38,082 nucleotides of DNA from Akkermansiaceae bacterium (lineage in GTDB: Bacteria; Verrucomicrobiota; Verrucomicrobiia; Verrucomicrobiales; Akkermansiaceae): positions 1 through 38,082 of the forward strand of contig JAQXBQ010000084.1 of assembly GCA_029252325.1 (NCBI GenBank), read 5' to 3'. Below are positions 15,765 through 24,195 of this stretch, one piece after another. The position numbers and the translations under genes were made by a program. Position 1 is the first letter of the stretch, and each line of letters opens with the position of its first letter. The notes beneath the pieces were generated by a model. It did not search any database, was not told the DNA's origin, and saw nothing but the letters and a program-made list of their open reading frames with translations.

Positions 15765-17120
15765 TTAAGATTGCGTTTCCTTAATATAATCACCAACCCA
15801 CTCAATGCCGTAGTGGCCATTGACGAAATCGGGGTGGTTCATGATTTCTTGTTGGAACGGAATCGTAGTCTTGATGCCCTCGATTTTAAATTCTGAGAGC
15901 GCACGTTTCATGCGCTGGATCGCGATATTACGAGTCGATGCGGTGACAATGAGCTTGGCAATCATTGAGTCGTAATGCGGCGGTACGCTGTAGCCAGAGT
16001 AGACGTGGGTATCAATTCGGACACCTTTGCCACCTGGAGTATACCACAGCGTGATGGTGCCGGGGCTTGGCGCGAAGTTGTTGTATGGATCTTCGGCATT
16101 GATGCGGCATTCGATCGAGTGACCGCGCGGGTTGGTATTAAGCACGTGGTGCGAGAGGGGCTCATTAGCCGCAACACGAATTTGCTCTTTGATGAGCTCG
16201 CATCCCATTACCTCCTCGGTGACTGGGTGCTCTACCTGAATCCGAGTGTTCATTTCCATGAAGTAGAAGTTCTCGGCTTTTTCGTCGACGAGGTATTCGA
16301 TGGTTCCGGCATTTTCGTAGCCGATGGCAGTGATGAGCTTTACTGATGCTTCAGCCATTTGCTGGCGAAGTTCCTCAGAGATGAGTGGTGAGGGACATTC
16401 CTCAATGATTTTCTGGTTGCGGCGCTGCATGGAGCAGTCACGCTCACCAAGTTGAACGAAGTTGCCATGGGTGTCACCGATAACTTGAATTTCGATGTGA
16501 TGCGGCTTGAGAACGAGCTTTTCCAAGTAACAATCTCCGTTGCCGAAGCAGGCGATCGCTTCTTGGCTGGCTTGATTATACATCTCGATGAACTCAGCCT
16601 CTTCAAAACAGGGGCGCATGCCACGGCCACCGCCGCCTGCGGTTGCTTTGATCATTACTGGGAAGCCAATATCCTTGGCTAGCTGCAGTCCGTGCTCTGC
16701 AGAATCAAGCATTCCATCTGAGCCGGGGGTCACAGGCACGCCGTTACCGACGGCGGTAGCGCGAGCTGTATTTTTGTCACCCATTTTGCGAATTACGTCC
16801 GCGGAGGGTCCGATGAATTTGATCTGGCAGCTTTCGCAAATTTCAACAAAGCGTGCGTTTTCTGAGAGGAATCCGTATCCAGGGTGAATGGCATCAGCCC
16901 CTGTGATTTCAGCAGCAGCAATGATCCGGTCTGGCTTCAGGTAGCTGTCTTTGCTTGGCCCCGGCCCAATACATACAGCTTCGTCAGCGAGCTGAACATG
17001 CATGGAGTCGACATCGGCCTCTGAGTAGACGGCTACTGATGCAACTCCGAGTTCGCGGCATGCGCGAATGATGCGGAGGGCGATTTCACCACGGTTGGCG
17101 ACAAGAACTTTCTTAAACAT
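15765..17120 (-). CDS. accC: acetyl-CoA carboxylase, biotin carboxylase subunit
   Basis: The 451-residue protein has the expected length for AccC. It starts with the canonical MFKKVLVANRGEIALRIIRACRELG, contains the ATP-grasp glycine-rich loop (KATAGGGGRGM), the EMNTRIQVEHPVTE active-site block and the INAEDP region of the C-terminal domain. It uses ATP and bicarbonate to carboxylate the biotin on AccB, the first half-reaction of malonyl-CoA synthesis for fatty acids. It lies 47 nt after accB in the usual accB-accC order and is transcribed from the same promoter region. The carboxyltransferase subunits accA and accD are not in the window. Confidence 0.98.
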   Translation of the reverse strand: MFKKVLVANRGEIALRIIRACRELGVASVAVYSEADVDSMHVQLADEAVCIGPGPSKDSYLKPDRIIAAAEITGADAIHPGYGFLSENARFVEICESCQIKFIGPSADVIRKMGDKNTARATAVGNGVPVTPGSDGMLDSAEHGLQLAKDIGFPVMIKATAGGGGRGMRPCFEEAEFIEMYNQASQEAIACFGNGDCYLEKLVLKPHHIEIQVIGDTHGNFVQLGERDCSMQRRNQKIIEECPSPLISEELRQQMAEASVKLITAIGYENAGTIEYLVDEKAENFYFMEMNTRIQVEHPVTEEVMGCELIKEQIRVAANEPLSHHVLNTNPRGHSIECRINAEDPYNNFAPSPGTITLWYTPGGKGVRIDTHVYSGYSVPPHYDSMIAKLIVTASTRNIAIQRMKRALSEFKIEGIKTTIPFQQEIMNHPDFVNGHYGIEWVGDYIKETQS

Positions 17121-17167
17121 AGAGAGATGGGAAAGAGGCTGCTATTGGAGCGGGGGGCATGGGCGCC

Positions 17168-17647
17168 TTAGGAGATTTGGAAAAGAGCGTCGCCAAATTG
17201 TACTGGCTCGCCATCTTTGGCAACGATGGCAGTCACAGTGCCAGAGGTTTCCGCCTTGATCTCGTTCATGACCTTCATGGCTTCAATGATGCAGATAGTT
17301 TGACCTTCACTGATGGAATCACCGACTTTGACGAAAGCGGCAGCATCTGGTGAGGAGGCTGAGTAGTAGGTGCCAACCATCGGGGCGGTAATGGCGTTGC
17401 CTGCAGGAGCTGCTGCGGCTGCTTCGCCGCCTGCTGCTGGCGCGGCTACAGGAGCCGATGCGGCTGCGGGCATGGCAGCTTGTGCTACTTGCACGATATC
17501 AGCGCCTTTTTTCATTTTTAGGTCGACTCCTTCTTCCTTGAGATGGAAGTAGCTCAGCTCGTGTTGGTCCATGAGCTCGACGATTTTACGAATTTCCTTA
17601 AGATCCACGTTAGTAATAGTTGATGTTGATGAAGCGAGAGGGAACAT
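17168..17647 (-). CDS. accB: acetyl-CoA carboxylase biotin carboxyl carrier protein
   Basis: The protein has the AccB plan: an N-terminal helical segment (DLKEIRKIVELMDQHELSYF), an Ala/Pro-rich flexible linker (about 53-85), and a biotinyl domain with the EAMKV motif, biotinylated on Lys125. It carries the carboxyl group between biotin carboxylase and carboxyltransferase. The ATG at 17647 is the track start; a GTG at 17608 would give the more usual VDLKEIRKI beginning, and I cannot choose between them because neither has a clear ribosome binding site. First gene of the accB-accC operon; it diverges from the kinase-like gene over a 173-bp intergenic region. Confidence 0.96.
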   Translation of the reverse strand: MFPLASSTSTITNVDLKEIRKIVELMDQHELSYFHLKEEGVDLKMKKGADIVQVAQAAMPAAASAPVAAPAAGGEAAAAAPAGNAITAPMVGTYYSASSPDAAAFVKVGDSISEGQTICIIEAMKVMNEIKAETSGTVTAIVAKDGEPVQFGDALFQIS

Positions 17648-17725
17648 CCCGTGTTGCTTGCTATGGGTGCGATACTAGTTGTCGGGTGTGGTCTGCGTCA
17701 AGCCAATCTACTGTGTGCATGAACT

Positions 17726-17738
17726 GCCTATTTTAGGC
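17726..17738. promoter_or_regulatory. small inverted repeat in the accB/kinase-like intergenic region
   Basis: GCCTA and TAGGC flank TTT in the 173-bp divergent region. It could be part of a regulatory site for either gene; evidence is weak. Confidence 0.2.
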
Positions 17739-17798
17739 TGAAAATGTCAGTTTACTTTTAAAAGATCGATTTTCTTAATTCGGTTTGATGTCTAGTCC

Positions 17799-17815
17799 AT
17801 AGCCTGTCAGGCTAT
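17799..17815. promoter_or_regulatory. 17-bp palindrome abutting the start of the kinase-like gene
   Basis: ATAGCCTG-T-CAGGCTAT is perfect over 8 bp per arm and ends 5 nt before the ATG at 17821, so it covers the place of a ribosome binding site. It may be an operator or an mRNA hairpin that controls translation. No Shine-Dalgarno sequence is otherwise evident. Confidence 0.45.
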
Positions 17816-17820
17816 CTGCA

Positions 17821-18864
17821 ATGATTTCCCGTAAGAAGATTCATTACGAAGCCACAGGCTGGTTGGGCCAATATCTGTATCACTTTGGACGATATTCAAG
17901 CATTCCGCTGGTTTATGACGATTTGTTGCGTTTCACCGGCTCTATCCCTTATGAGGACCCTAAAGGGCGGGAGACGCTCTGGCTTACGGTGATGTATCCT
18001 CATGAGGTGATGATGGAGCTACGGCCTCAGTTGACGAAAATTTACACTGACTTGAAGGTTGGGGGAGATTCAACTCACCATGAACACCTGACGGTTGACC
18101 GCATTGATTTTGGGGAGTTCGGAAACTCTAGGCCATTTAGAATTCGCATTACGAATCAATATAATGATAACTCAGATTATTTTTATGTGAAGCATGCGGA
18201 TGCATCTCGTATTTATGGCCTGGAGCTTGAACACATTTTATCGCCGAATAGGATTAACTATCTGGCCCGTGGCAATACTCTGATTGAGGAGCATATTGCC
18301 GGTATCCCCGGTGACACATTCATCAATCAGTATTTGCCTAAACCTGAAATTAACAAGGTGCGGGTGGCGAAAGAGTTTGTGAAGTTTAATGAGCGATGCT
18401 TTATCCGTCTGCTTGGTGATATGCGTTCAGTCAACTATGTGTTAGAAATAACACCTGACTTTGAAGCGGTGCAATATCGCGTCAGGCCGATTGACTTCGA
18501 TCAGCAAAGTTATCACGGCAGGGCTAAGACTTACATGGCGTATCATTTTGACAGTAATAAGGTGGTTACCAGAATGAGCTTTCGAGAGATGAACCGCCAG
18601 ACCATTGCTCAATACGCTGAGGAGGAGCGTACTCAAATGGCGCGTCGTGCGCGGGCGGAGCGTGCTAGGCTTCAGGCATTGCTGAGGACGATGGAGAGGG
18701 AGGAGCTTGCTCCGATGGAAAATATTATCCGCCTCAGAAATGGTCTAAATCGTATACATAGCACTGACCGATTCACAGAATGTGAAACGATGGGGGCATT
18801 AACGAAAAAGCATATCGATTTGATGCTTTTTGATTCTGATTTTTCCTATCAGGTAGGTCGTTAG
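17821..18864 (+). CDS. uncharacterised protein with protein-kinase-like/aminoglycoside-phosphotransferase-like signatures
   Basis: This 347-residue cytoplasmic protein matches no family I know by name. By eye it has the order of kinase-fold landmarks: a beta3-like lysine (FYVKHAD, Lys124), a following glutamate (Glu136 or Glu138), a hinge-like LIEEHIAG (154-161), then LLGDMRSVNYVL, where Asp200 and Asn205 keep the D-x4-N spacing of the APH catalytic loop, and IDFDQ (Asp225/Asp227) in place of the DFG-type metal aspartate. An Arg/Glu-rich helix (about 264-300), likely coiled coil, follows. The usual HGD histidine is replaced (LGD). If the fold is right it would phosphorylate a small molecule or protein; this is inference. 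It stands alone on the plus strand with a palindrome at its start. Confidence 0.65.
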   Translation: MISRKKIHYEATGWLGQYLYHFGRYSSIPLVYDDLLRFTGSIPYEDPKGRETLWLTVMYPHEVMMELRPQLTKIYTDLKVGGDSTHHEHLTVDRIDFGEFGNSRPFRIRITNQYNDNSDYFYVKHADASRIYGLELEHILSPNRINYLARGNTLIEEHIAGIPGDTFINQYLPKPEINKVRVAKEFVKFNERCFIRLLGDMRSVNYVLEITPDFEAVQYRVRPIDFDQQSYHGRAKTYMAYHFDSNKVVTRMSFREMNRQTIAQYAEEERTQMARRARAERARLQALLRTMEREELAPMENIIRLRNGLNRIHSTDRFTECETMGALTKKHIDLMLFDSDFSYQVGR

Positions 18865-18872
18865 TTTTTGTC

Positions 18873-18897
18873 CATGCTGCCAATTATTTGCAGCGTG
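18873..18897. terminator. hairpin between convergent genes
   Basis: CATGCTGC / GCAGCGTG (eight pairs, one wobble) around CAATTATTT lies between the kinase-like gene (+) and the QW-repeat gene (-), overlapping the latter's stop. There is no proper T run on either side, so terminator function is uncertain. Confidence 0.3.
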
Positions 18898-20011
18898 ACA
18901 GCGTAGCCAGAGCGTAACCAGTACCATAAGCATAATGGTAATTATAGAGTGGATAGTCCCACCAGCAGCCGTTCTTTTCTTGTTTCGAAATGATTAAAGC
19001 TGAGAGCTTTTGTTTCCACTTGGCTTGTTCTGCTTGAGGCAGGAAAGAAATACACTCTGAGGCGTAGTAGTGGCCATAGAAGTAAAAGTAACCCGATACT
19101 GCTGCTGGTGCTTCGTGAGGAATTGGTCGTTTGCGACCATGATCAAGCCAACCCTGACGGTCAAAAAGTCTTTGTAACCACGTGCGAATAACTTCGTTGG
19201 TGACCTCGGCATCACCGAATTTTTTCAGAGCAGCATTGCATGCTTGCGAGCGTCCGAGGGATCCTGCTGGTCTGTTGATTGGCCGACGCGGAGCCCATCT
19301 ATGTCTGAAGGAGTAGGTATATGAAAAATCTGGATTGCGCTGTAGTTGAATTGATTGGACGGCGCGCTTGACGACTACCGAGGGCAGTTCAATTGTCATA
19401 GTGGTGGCGGCGTCATGCATAGCGAGCAATGCCGTGGCTGTTGTGAAGCTCATGATACTACCGGAGGGTTTTGCGGTGACATGCTCAAAGTCATAATAGC
19501 CCCACCCTTTGTTGACGTCTTCGTGGCGTTCTAAGCGTTTGATTTGAATGAGGGCCTGGCGACGATACTCCTCTCTCTTGGCAGGATCATTATGGCAGCG
19601 ATAGAGTGATGCCAAGGCACGAAGGCTGTATGCGTGTGCCCAGATACTGTAGGTTGCTCGAGGGTTTATGTTGCGTACATTGGGAAGCGTTTTCAATAAC
19701 CATGCTTCACCACGTGTGATCGAGGCAAGTGTGACCGCACGCTGATCTCCGGTTTCTAGTAATCCGTGAAGAGCGAGTGAGGAGCTCGCCACCTGAAATG
19801 CTTGATGGGCGTCGGGAACTGGAGCGTAAATGTTTAGCCCTTTGGTAAGGGTTGCATTTCCCCATGAGCCATTCGTGTTTTGGTGCGACACCAAAAAGTC
19901 GACGCCTCTTTTGATGGAGTGATCAATATCAACGTTGCTCTTATGGGCCGCTTGATCTGCACAAGTGGTAGCGGTCGCTAGAATGCCAGTGAGGAGAATG
20001 ATTTTGACCAT
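18884..20011 (-). CDS. secreted QW-repeat alpha/alpha-toroid protein (squalene-cyclase/prenyltransferase-like)
   Basis: The 375-residue protein has an N-terminal signal (MVKIILLTGILATATTCAD). It shows QW motifs of the terpene-cyclase repeat superfamily: RGVDFLVSHQNTNGSWG near residue 35 and IISKQEKNGCWW near the C-terminus, with helical hairpins between and a WGYYDF segment. The DxDD protonation motif of squalene-hopene cyclases is absent and the length is about half, so it is not a bona fide triterpene cyclase. Secreted members with a single barrel are of unknown function in Planctomycetota and Verrucomicrobiota. It lies 33 nt after the HlyD-type adaptor and is probably co-transcribed with it. 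Fold confidence is good; activity unknown. Confidence 0.75.
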   Translation of the reverse strand: MVKIILLTGILATATTCADQAAHKSNVDIDHSIKRGVDFLVSHQNTNGSWGNATLTKGLNIYAPVPDAHQAFQVASSSLALHGLLETGDQRAVTLASITRGEAWLLKTLPNVRNINPRATYSIWAHAYSLRALASLYRCHNDPAKREEYRRQALIQIKRLERHEDVNKGWGYYDFEHVTAKPSGSIMSFTTATALLAMHDAATTMTIELPSVVVKRAVQSIQLQRNPDFSYTYSFRHRWAPRRPINRPAGSLGRSQACNAALKKFGDAEVTNEVIRTWLQRLFDRQGWLDHGRKRPIPHEAPAAVSGYFYFYGHYYASECISFLPQAEQAKWKQKLSALIISKQEKNGCWWDYPLYNYHYAYGTGYALATLSRCK

Positions 20012-20044
20012 GGCATTGATAGGCTTATGAGCTTTTTAATGGGG

Positions 20045-21436
20045 TCACTTTACGATGACTTGGCCTTTGTCGAGGCCTTGGGTGATGACAGCTGATTTCT
20101 TGTTGGAGGCTCCTACCACTACTTTACGTGTCGATGATTTACCATCAGCCAGCTTTACCTGAACGCTATGACCACCATCCACGGTTTCCTGAAGATAAGC
20201 AACGGGTACTTGGATAGCTTCTGCGATCACTTGGCTGATGATTTTGACCTCGGCTTTCATGCCCGGAACTACACTCATTCCAGAAGGGAGGGTGGCTGTG
20301 ATAGTTGTAAGATATAGCTTTTTAGTGGAGGGGTAGCTGGCAACATCATTTACCTGTACAGGAAAGCGCTGGTAGGGATTGAGCTTCGTGCTTGCATACC
20401 CTGAGGCGGCTTTGCTTAACCCTGTTAGTTTTTCCTCGCTGGCAAGTGAGTATAGCTGGAGCGGAGTGTTTGTGGGGATAATGGTCATCAGCGTGGTGTG
20501 CGCCTTAAGTTTGTGACCAATACTTAGAATTTTTGTGGAGGCTTCGGTAGTCCACTTTCCATTTTGGATTTCGCCATAATAGACGATGCCATCGATGGGT
20601 GATGTGATCGACATCATCGTTCTGTCTGTTTTTAGCCTAGTAAGTTTGTTTTTGTTGTCCTGCAGATCTTTGGCGGCTTTCTCGGCAGTTTGCTGTTTGA
20701 TCTGAAGCTCTCTGGGTAGCTTTTGTTTTGCTTCGGAGTTGGCGATGCGGGCATCTTTTGCGGCACGCTTCTTGGACTCGAGCTTGCGGGGGATGTCGGT
20801 GTTGAGTGTGTGGTCTGCATTTATACGTGAGGTCTTAAGAGCAAACTGAGCACGATCTACATAGTAACGTGCACGTTTAAGTATCATCTCCTCAGTTTCC
20901 TCGGTTTTGTCATCTTCGCTGTACATTTTGAGGAGTTGCTCGAGCTCCTCTTGTTGTGAGGAGAGGTAAAATTCGGAGCTCAGCACATTGCGTTTAGCCG
21001 TATCAATCTCAAGTGCGTGATGCGTTTTTAAGTAGTGTGCTAGGTTTTCGCTAGCTTCACGCTCAAGACGCTCAAATGTGGAGAGGCTGCGAGGGGTTGT
21101 AATTTTTAGTTGCTCGAGCTGTTGTTGTGTTTGGGCAAGATTGAGTGTTTCCGTAGTGATTGATTTTGCGAGAGTAGCGATTTGTTCATCTATATCACCA
21201 GTATCGCTGCCGATGAGGAGGTCGCCTTTTTTTACCTTATCACCGTGTTTGGCCAGTGAGACAATCGTGTAGTCACCCCACTCTTCTGGGCTAATGTGCA
21301 AGGCCTCGGATTTTGAAGGCAAGAAAACTGCCTGCAGGGGGGTCTCGATATGGAATGCTTCGGCTGTGACAGTATGTTCATCTGCATAAGCACTCTGAAT
21401 GCCGATGAGAGTAATAATGGAGAGTAAGTAGCGCAT
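20045..21436 (-). CDS. periplasmic adaptor (HlyD/RND membrane-fusion-protein-like), no adjacent transporter
   Basis: A signal peptide (MRYLLSIITLIGIQSAYA) is followed by the first half of a lipoyl-like domain (SLAKHGDKVKKGDLLIG), a long alpha-helical hairpin (about 85-275, rich in Gln, Glu and Lys), the second lipoyl half (ITSPIDGIVYYGEIQNGKW), and C-terminal beta-barrel and membrane-proximal domains (VVPGMKAEVKII, VPVAYLQETVDGG). This is the order of membrane fusion proteins, which link an inner-membrane pump to an outer-membrane channel. Unusually, no RND, ABC or TolC gene is next to it; neighbours are a methyltransferase-like gene (63 nt upstream) and the QW-repeat protein (33 nt downstream). 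The transported substrate is unknown. Confidence 0.85.
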   Translation of the reverse strand: MRYLLSIITLIGIQSAYADEHTVTAEAFHIETPLQAVFLPSKSEALHISPEEWGDYTIVSLAKHGDKVKKGDLLIGSDTGDIDEQIATLAKSITTETLNLAQTQQQLEQLKITTPRSLSTFERLEREASENLAHYLKTHHALEIDTAKRNVLSSEFYLSSQQEELEQLLKMYSEDDKTEETEEMILKRARYYVDRAQFALKTSRINADHTLNTDIPRKLESKKRAAKDARIANSEAKQKLPRELQIKQQTAEKAAKDLQDNKNKLTRLKTDRTMMSITSPIDGIVYYGEIQNGKWTTEASTKILSIGHKLKAHTTLMTIIPTNTPLQLYSLASEEKLTGLSKAASGYASTKLNPYQRFPVQVNDVASYPSTKKLYLTTITATLPSGMSVVPGMKAEVKIISQVIAEAIQVPVAYLQETVDGGHSVQVKLADGKSSTRKVVVGASNKKSAVITQGLDKGQVIVK

Positions 21437-21499
21437 GATGAAAGCTCAATAAGAAGGGATATATTGGGGGGGCGTGTGTGGTCTGTGAAGCAGATAGTT

Positions 21500-22183
21500 T
21501 TAATACGACTTCTTCCGCGCTAACCATATGGTATGGGTCCGCCGTTTGCTGCCTTTGTGCGCTGCCGCGACGGTATTCTCGCTGACATCAAAGCCAGCTT
21601 TGCGGAGTAATTTGGTGAATGCCTTGTCCGTGCGTGCCGACCATACGGCTAAAATGCCACCACCTTTGAGGGCTTGTTGGATTTCACGCAATCCATTGAG
21701 TGAGTATATGGAATCATTTTTTTTGCCATGGAAGGCAGAAGGTCCATTATCGACATCTAGCAGTATAGCGTGGTATTCGCCGCTAGCTTGTCGGATTAGT
21801 TTTTGAACAGGCTGAATCTTTATAGTGATGCGCTCATCATCAAGTAGTCCTGGGTTGAGGCAGGCGAGGTGAGTTCGATTCCAAGTTTCGATATCAGCGG
21901 TCAATTCTGAAACAATGAATTGAGCTTTCTTGGCGGGTAAGGCTTTTGTTGCTGCCGCGAGGGTGAAGCCCATGCCGAGACCGCCAACGAGTATGCGAGG
22001 CTGATTGACTGGGCGAAATGGTGAGCAGGCAAGCTCTGCTAATGTTTCCTCTGAACCATGCGAAAAAGAGGTCATTAATTGTTCTCCGTGAGAACAAATC
22101 ATAAAGGTGCCGTCGTGTTCGATTAATTCGAGTGGCTCACCCTCGGGGGTTTTGCACTCTGCGAGTTTAAGGTAAGGTTTCAT
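21500..22183 (-). CDS. spermidine-synthase-like class-I methyltransferase-fold protein
   Basis: The 227-residue protein carries a Rossmann-like nucleotide-binding motif (PRILVGGLGMGFTLAAA), an acidic residue at the end of strand 2 (FIVSELTADIETW), and LLDVDNGPSAFHG, resembling the DxxD/P region of polyamine aminopropyltransferase-like proteins. It is shorter than true spermidine synthases and lacks the recognisable N-terminal beta-domain, so a small methyltransferase or orphan SpeE-like protein is more likely than genuine polyamine synthesis. Start is the ATG at 22183. It is the first of three minus-strand genes (with the adaptor and the QW-repeat protein) and diverges from the entericidin-like gene. 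Confidence 0.75.
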   Translation of the reverse strand: MKPYLKLAECKTPEGEPLELIEHDGTFMICSHGEQLMTSFSHGSEETLAELACSPFRPVNQPRILVGGLGMGFTLAAATKALPAKKAQFIVSELTADIETWNRTHLACLNPGLLDDERITIKIQPVQKLIRQASGEYHAILLDVDNGPSAFHGKKNDSIYSLNGLREIQQALKGGGILAVWSARTDKAFTKLLRKAGFDVSENTVAAAHKGSKRRTHTIWLARKKSY

Positions 22184-22278
22184 TATTTATTGGCGAGCTG
22201 GTGTGATCAATGATGCTAAAAGTGATGTATGTCAGAGCTCAGGGAGGCTTAACAATAACCAAATGCTAAAATTAAGCA

Positions 22279-22291
22279 GTTGAAAATCAAC
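22279..22291. promoter_or_regulatory. small inverted repeat upstream of the entericidin-like gene
   Basis: GTTGA and TCAAC flank AAA, 23 nt before the ATG. Its role is unproven. Confidence 0.2.
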
Positions 22292-22314
22292 CCTATTTCA
22301 GTCAACGTATTGGC

Positions 22315-22494
22315 ATGAAAAAAATCTGTTCGTCACTTCTATTATTGGTCTCATTGCTCTCTCTGAGCTCATGCAACACATTCATTGGTTTGGGACGTGA
22401 TATCGAAAGACTGGGCGAAGGAATGCAGAACAAGGCAGATGGTAAAACTTGGTCTGGTAATCAGAGTCAGGCCCCAGCAGATTCGCCCTATTAA
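22315..22494 (+). CDS. entericidin-like small lipoprotein
   Basis: This 59-residue ORF was below the track's length limit. It has a textbook lipoprotein signal: MKKICSS, a leucine-rich core, and the lipobox LSSC with lipidated Cys20. The mature part starts NTFIGLGRDIERLGEGMQNKA, matching the N-T-x-x-G-x-G-x-D-I-x-x-L-G pattern of entericidin A/B (EcnAB family). Entericidins are tiny membrane lipoproteins tied to stationary-phase or envelope stress responses; a toxin role was proposed for EcnB in E. coli. Here it stands alone, with no paired EcnA/EcnB. It converges with the HtrA-type protease gene, 40 nt away. The ATG is the only sensible start. Confidence 0.85.
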   Translation: MKKICSSLLLLVSLLSLSSCNTFIGLGRDIERLGEGMQNKADGKTWSGNQSQAPADSPY

Positions 22495-22534
22495 ATGCGG
22501 CTTTTTCAGTAAATGTTGGCAGGCTGTAGAGCAA

Positions 22535-24052
22535 CTAGTTGCTTGGGGTGATGCGAGGAATAATTACTGGGAAGGTTGAGTTTGCCCTGCGGATGCGTAG
22601 TTCTGTATCCTGCTTTGCTGCGGAAGCGATCAAGCGCAGTAGGAAGTCGTCGCTGCGATCAACTAAGTTGTTGTTGATGGCCAAGACTTGATCCCCAATC
22701 GCTAACTTGTCGGCTAGCCGACTGGTTGGGCTGATTTTTGATACGATGACATTGCCTGCTCCCCTTGATCGTTCGGCAGGGCTGGTGTCGCGCACATACA
22801 AACCAATGGCCTCAAGAATAGCTTGTGGATCTAGGTTGATGTCGGCTTCTGATCGTTCTTTTTCCAGCTTGATGTCGTCCTTTTTGTAATCAGTGGCTTT
22901 GCCAATGATTGCACGCAAGGAGCTTTTGGCGCCTTGGCGCCAGATCTCGAGTATAACTTCCTCGTTAATGGTGCTGCGCTGAATCAGTCCGATGAGCTGA
23001 CTCATACTTTGAACAGCGGTGCCTTGGTAGCTGATAACGACATCATCGATTTTGAGCCCAGCTTTGGTGGCGGGAGAGTCTGGGGCAAGTCCCATGACGG
23101 AGACTCCTCCTGGGGTTTGATAACCGTAATTTTCACGTGAGTATGGATCCAAATCTCTCAGTGCCATGCCCAAGAATCCACGGCTGGGACGCCCTTTCGC
23201 TAGAATAGATTGCAATGTTTTGAACGCGTCATTGGATGGGATTGCAAACCCAATACCTTGAAAGCCAGGGTTTTTCTTGTCGCTAGAATAAATACGTGAG
23301 TTGATTCCGATGATCTCTCCGCTGACGTTTACCAGTGGCCCACCAGAATTACCTGGATTGATGGGCGCAGATGTTTGCAGGAGGTCGACCTGTATGTCTG
23401 AGATGGGTCGTTTCTTAGCCGAGATTTTTCCATCTGTGACTGATGTGCCTATGCCAAAAGGGTTCCCGATAGCGAATACAGCATGACCAACTTCTATTTT
23501 TGATGAATCTCCAAATTTCAGGGCCTGAAATGGACCACGATTATCTATTTTGAGAACGGCAATGTCCACGGTTTCATCGGTGCCTATGACTGAAGCGCCG
23601 TGAACGGTGCCGTCATGTAAGGTGAGACGAATGCGTGGGTTCCCCTGAATCACGTGGTGGTTGGTAAGGACGTGGCCTTCCTCGGTTACGATGACCCCAG
23701 ACCCTTGACCTTGAAAGGTGCGTGGTTGAATCCACGTGCGCCCATAGAAATCTCGGAATCGCTCTCTCCGTATACCTGAGGTATCGATGCTGACAACTGA
23801 TGGCACAACAGCTTCGACGAGTGCGGCACTCTCTCGATTGATGGCAGAGAGCACTTGTACTTTTTCTGAGGCGATCACAGGCGCTAAGCGGAGAGTGAAT
23901 TCCCCATTTTCCTCGGTATTTCCCACCGTGCCACCAGATAGGATATCGATGATGCTATCTCCATTTTGGATTTTGCGGGTAACAAAAACTGCCAAAAAGG
24001 CGCATACAAAAACAGCTAGCAGGATCAGGAAGCGTCGAAATCCGTTGTTCAT
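22535..24052 (-). CDS. HtrA/DegP-type serine protease with two PDZ domains
   Basis: An N-terminal membrane anchor (FLILLAVFVCAFLAVFV) is followed by a trypsin-like domain with the catalytic triad: TNHHVI (His136), VDIAVLK (Asp166) and NPGNSGGPL (Ser239). Two PDZ domains follow: RGFLGMALRDLDP...SPATKAGLKIDDVV, and GNVIVSKISPTSRLADKLAIGDQV. Numbering uses the 508-residue track ORF. This is the architecture of envelope protein-quality-control proteases of the Deg/Do family. The track begins at TTG (24061), but the ATG three codons later (24052) is the likelier start. It is monocistronic, between the convergent entericidin-like gene and the hairpin-bearing region at 24062-24254. DegP, DegQ or DegS equivalence cannot be assigned. 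Confidence 0.95.
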   Translation of the reverse strand: MNNGFRRFLILLAVFVCAFLAVFVTRKIQNGDSIIDILSGGTVGNTEENGEFTLRLAPVIASEKVQVLSAINRESAALVEAVVPSVVSIDTSGIRRERFRDFYGRTWIQPRTFQGQGSGVIVTEEGHVLTNHHVIQGNPRIRLTLHDGTVHGASVIGTDETVDIAVLKIDNRGPFQALKFGDSSKIEVGHAVFAIGNPFGIGTSVTDGKISAKKRPISDIQVDLLQTSAPINPGNSGGPLVNVSGEIIGINSRIYSSDKKNPGFQGIGFAIPSNDAFKTLQSILAKGRPSRGFLGMALRDLDPYSRENYGYQTPGGVSVMGLAPDSPATKAGLKIDDVVISYQGTAVQSMSQLIGLIQRSTINEEVILEIWRQGAKSSLRAIIGKATDYKKDDIKLEKERSEADINLDPQAILEAIGLYVRDTSPAERSRGAGNVIVSKISPTSRLADKLAIGDQVLAINNNLVDRSDDFLLRLIASAAKQDTELRIRRANSTFPVIIPRITPSN

Positions 24053-24195
24053 CTGGGTCAATCAGTAAAGGGTTGTATACCACGCTAAGTGCGAAGTAAT
24101 GAAACAATATTCATTGAGACGGTAATGAATGCAATGGGAAAAAGAGCTCGGCTTATTCCTACCTGCTTTCCTCGTATCCACTGTGCCGGATAAAT

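Noticed and set aside
15748-15768. Hairpin between SMUG1-like and accC genes as a shared terminator
   Set aside because: Only four solid base pairs (GACG/CGTC) and no T run on either strand.
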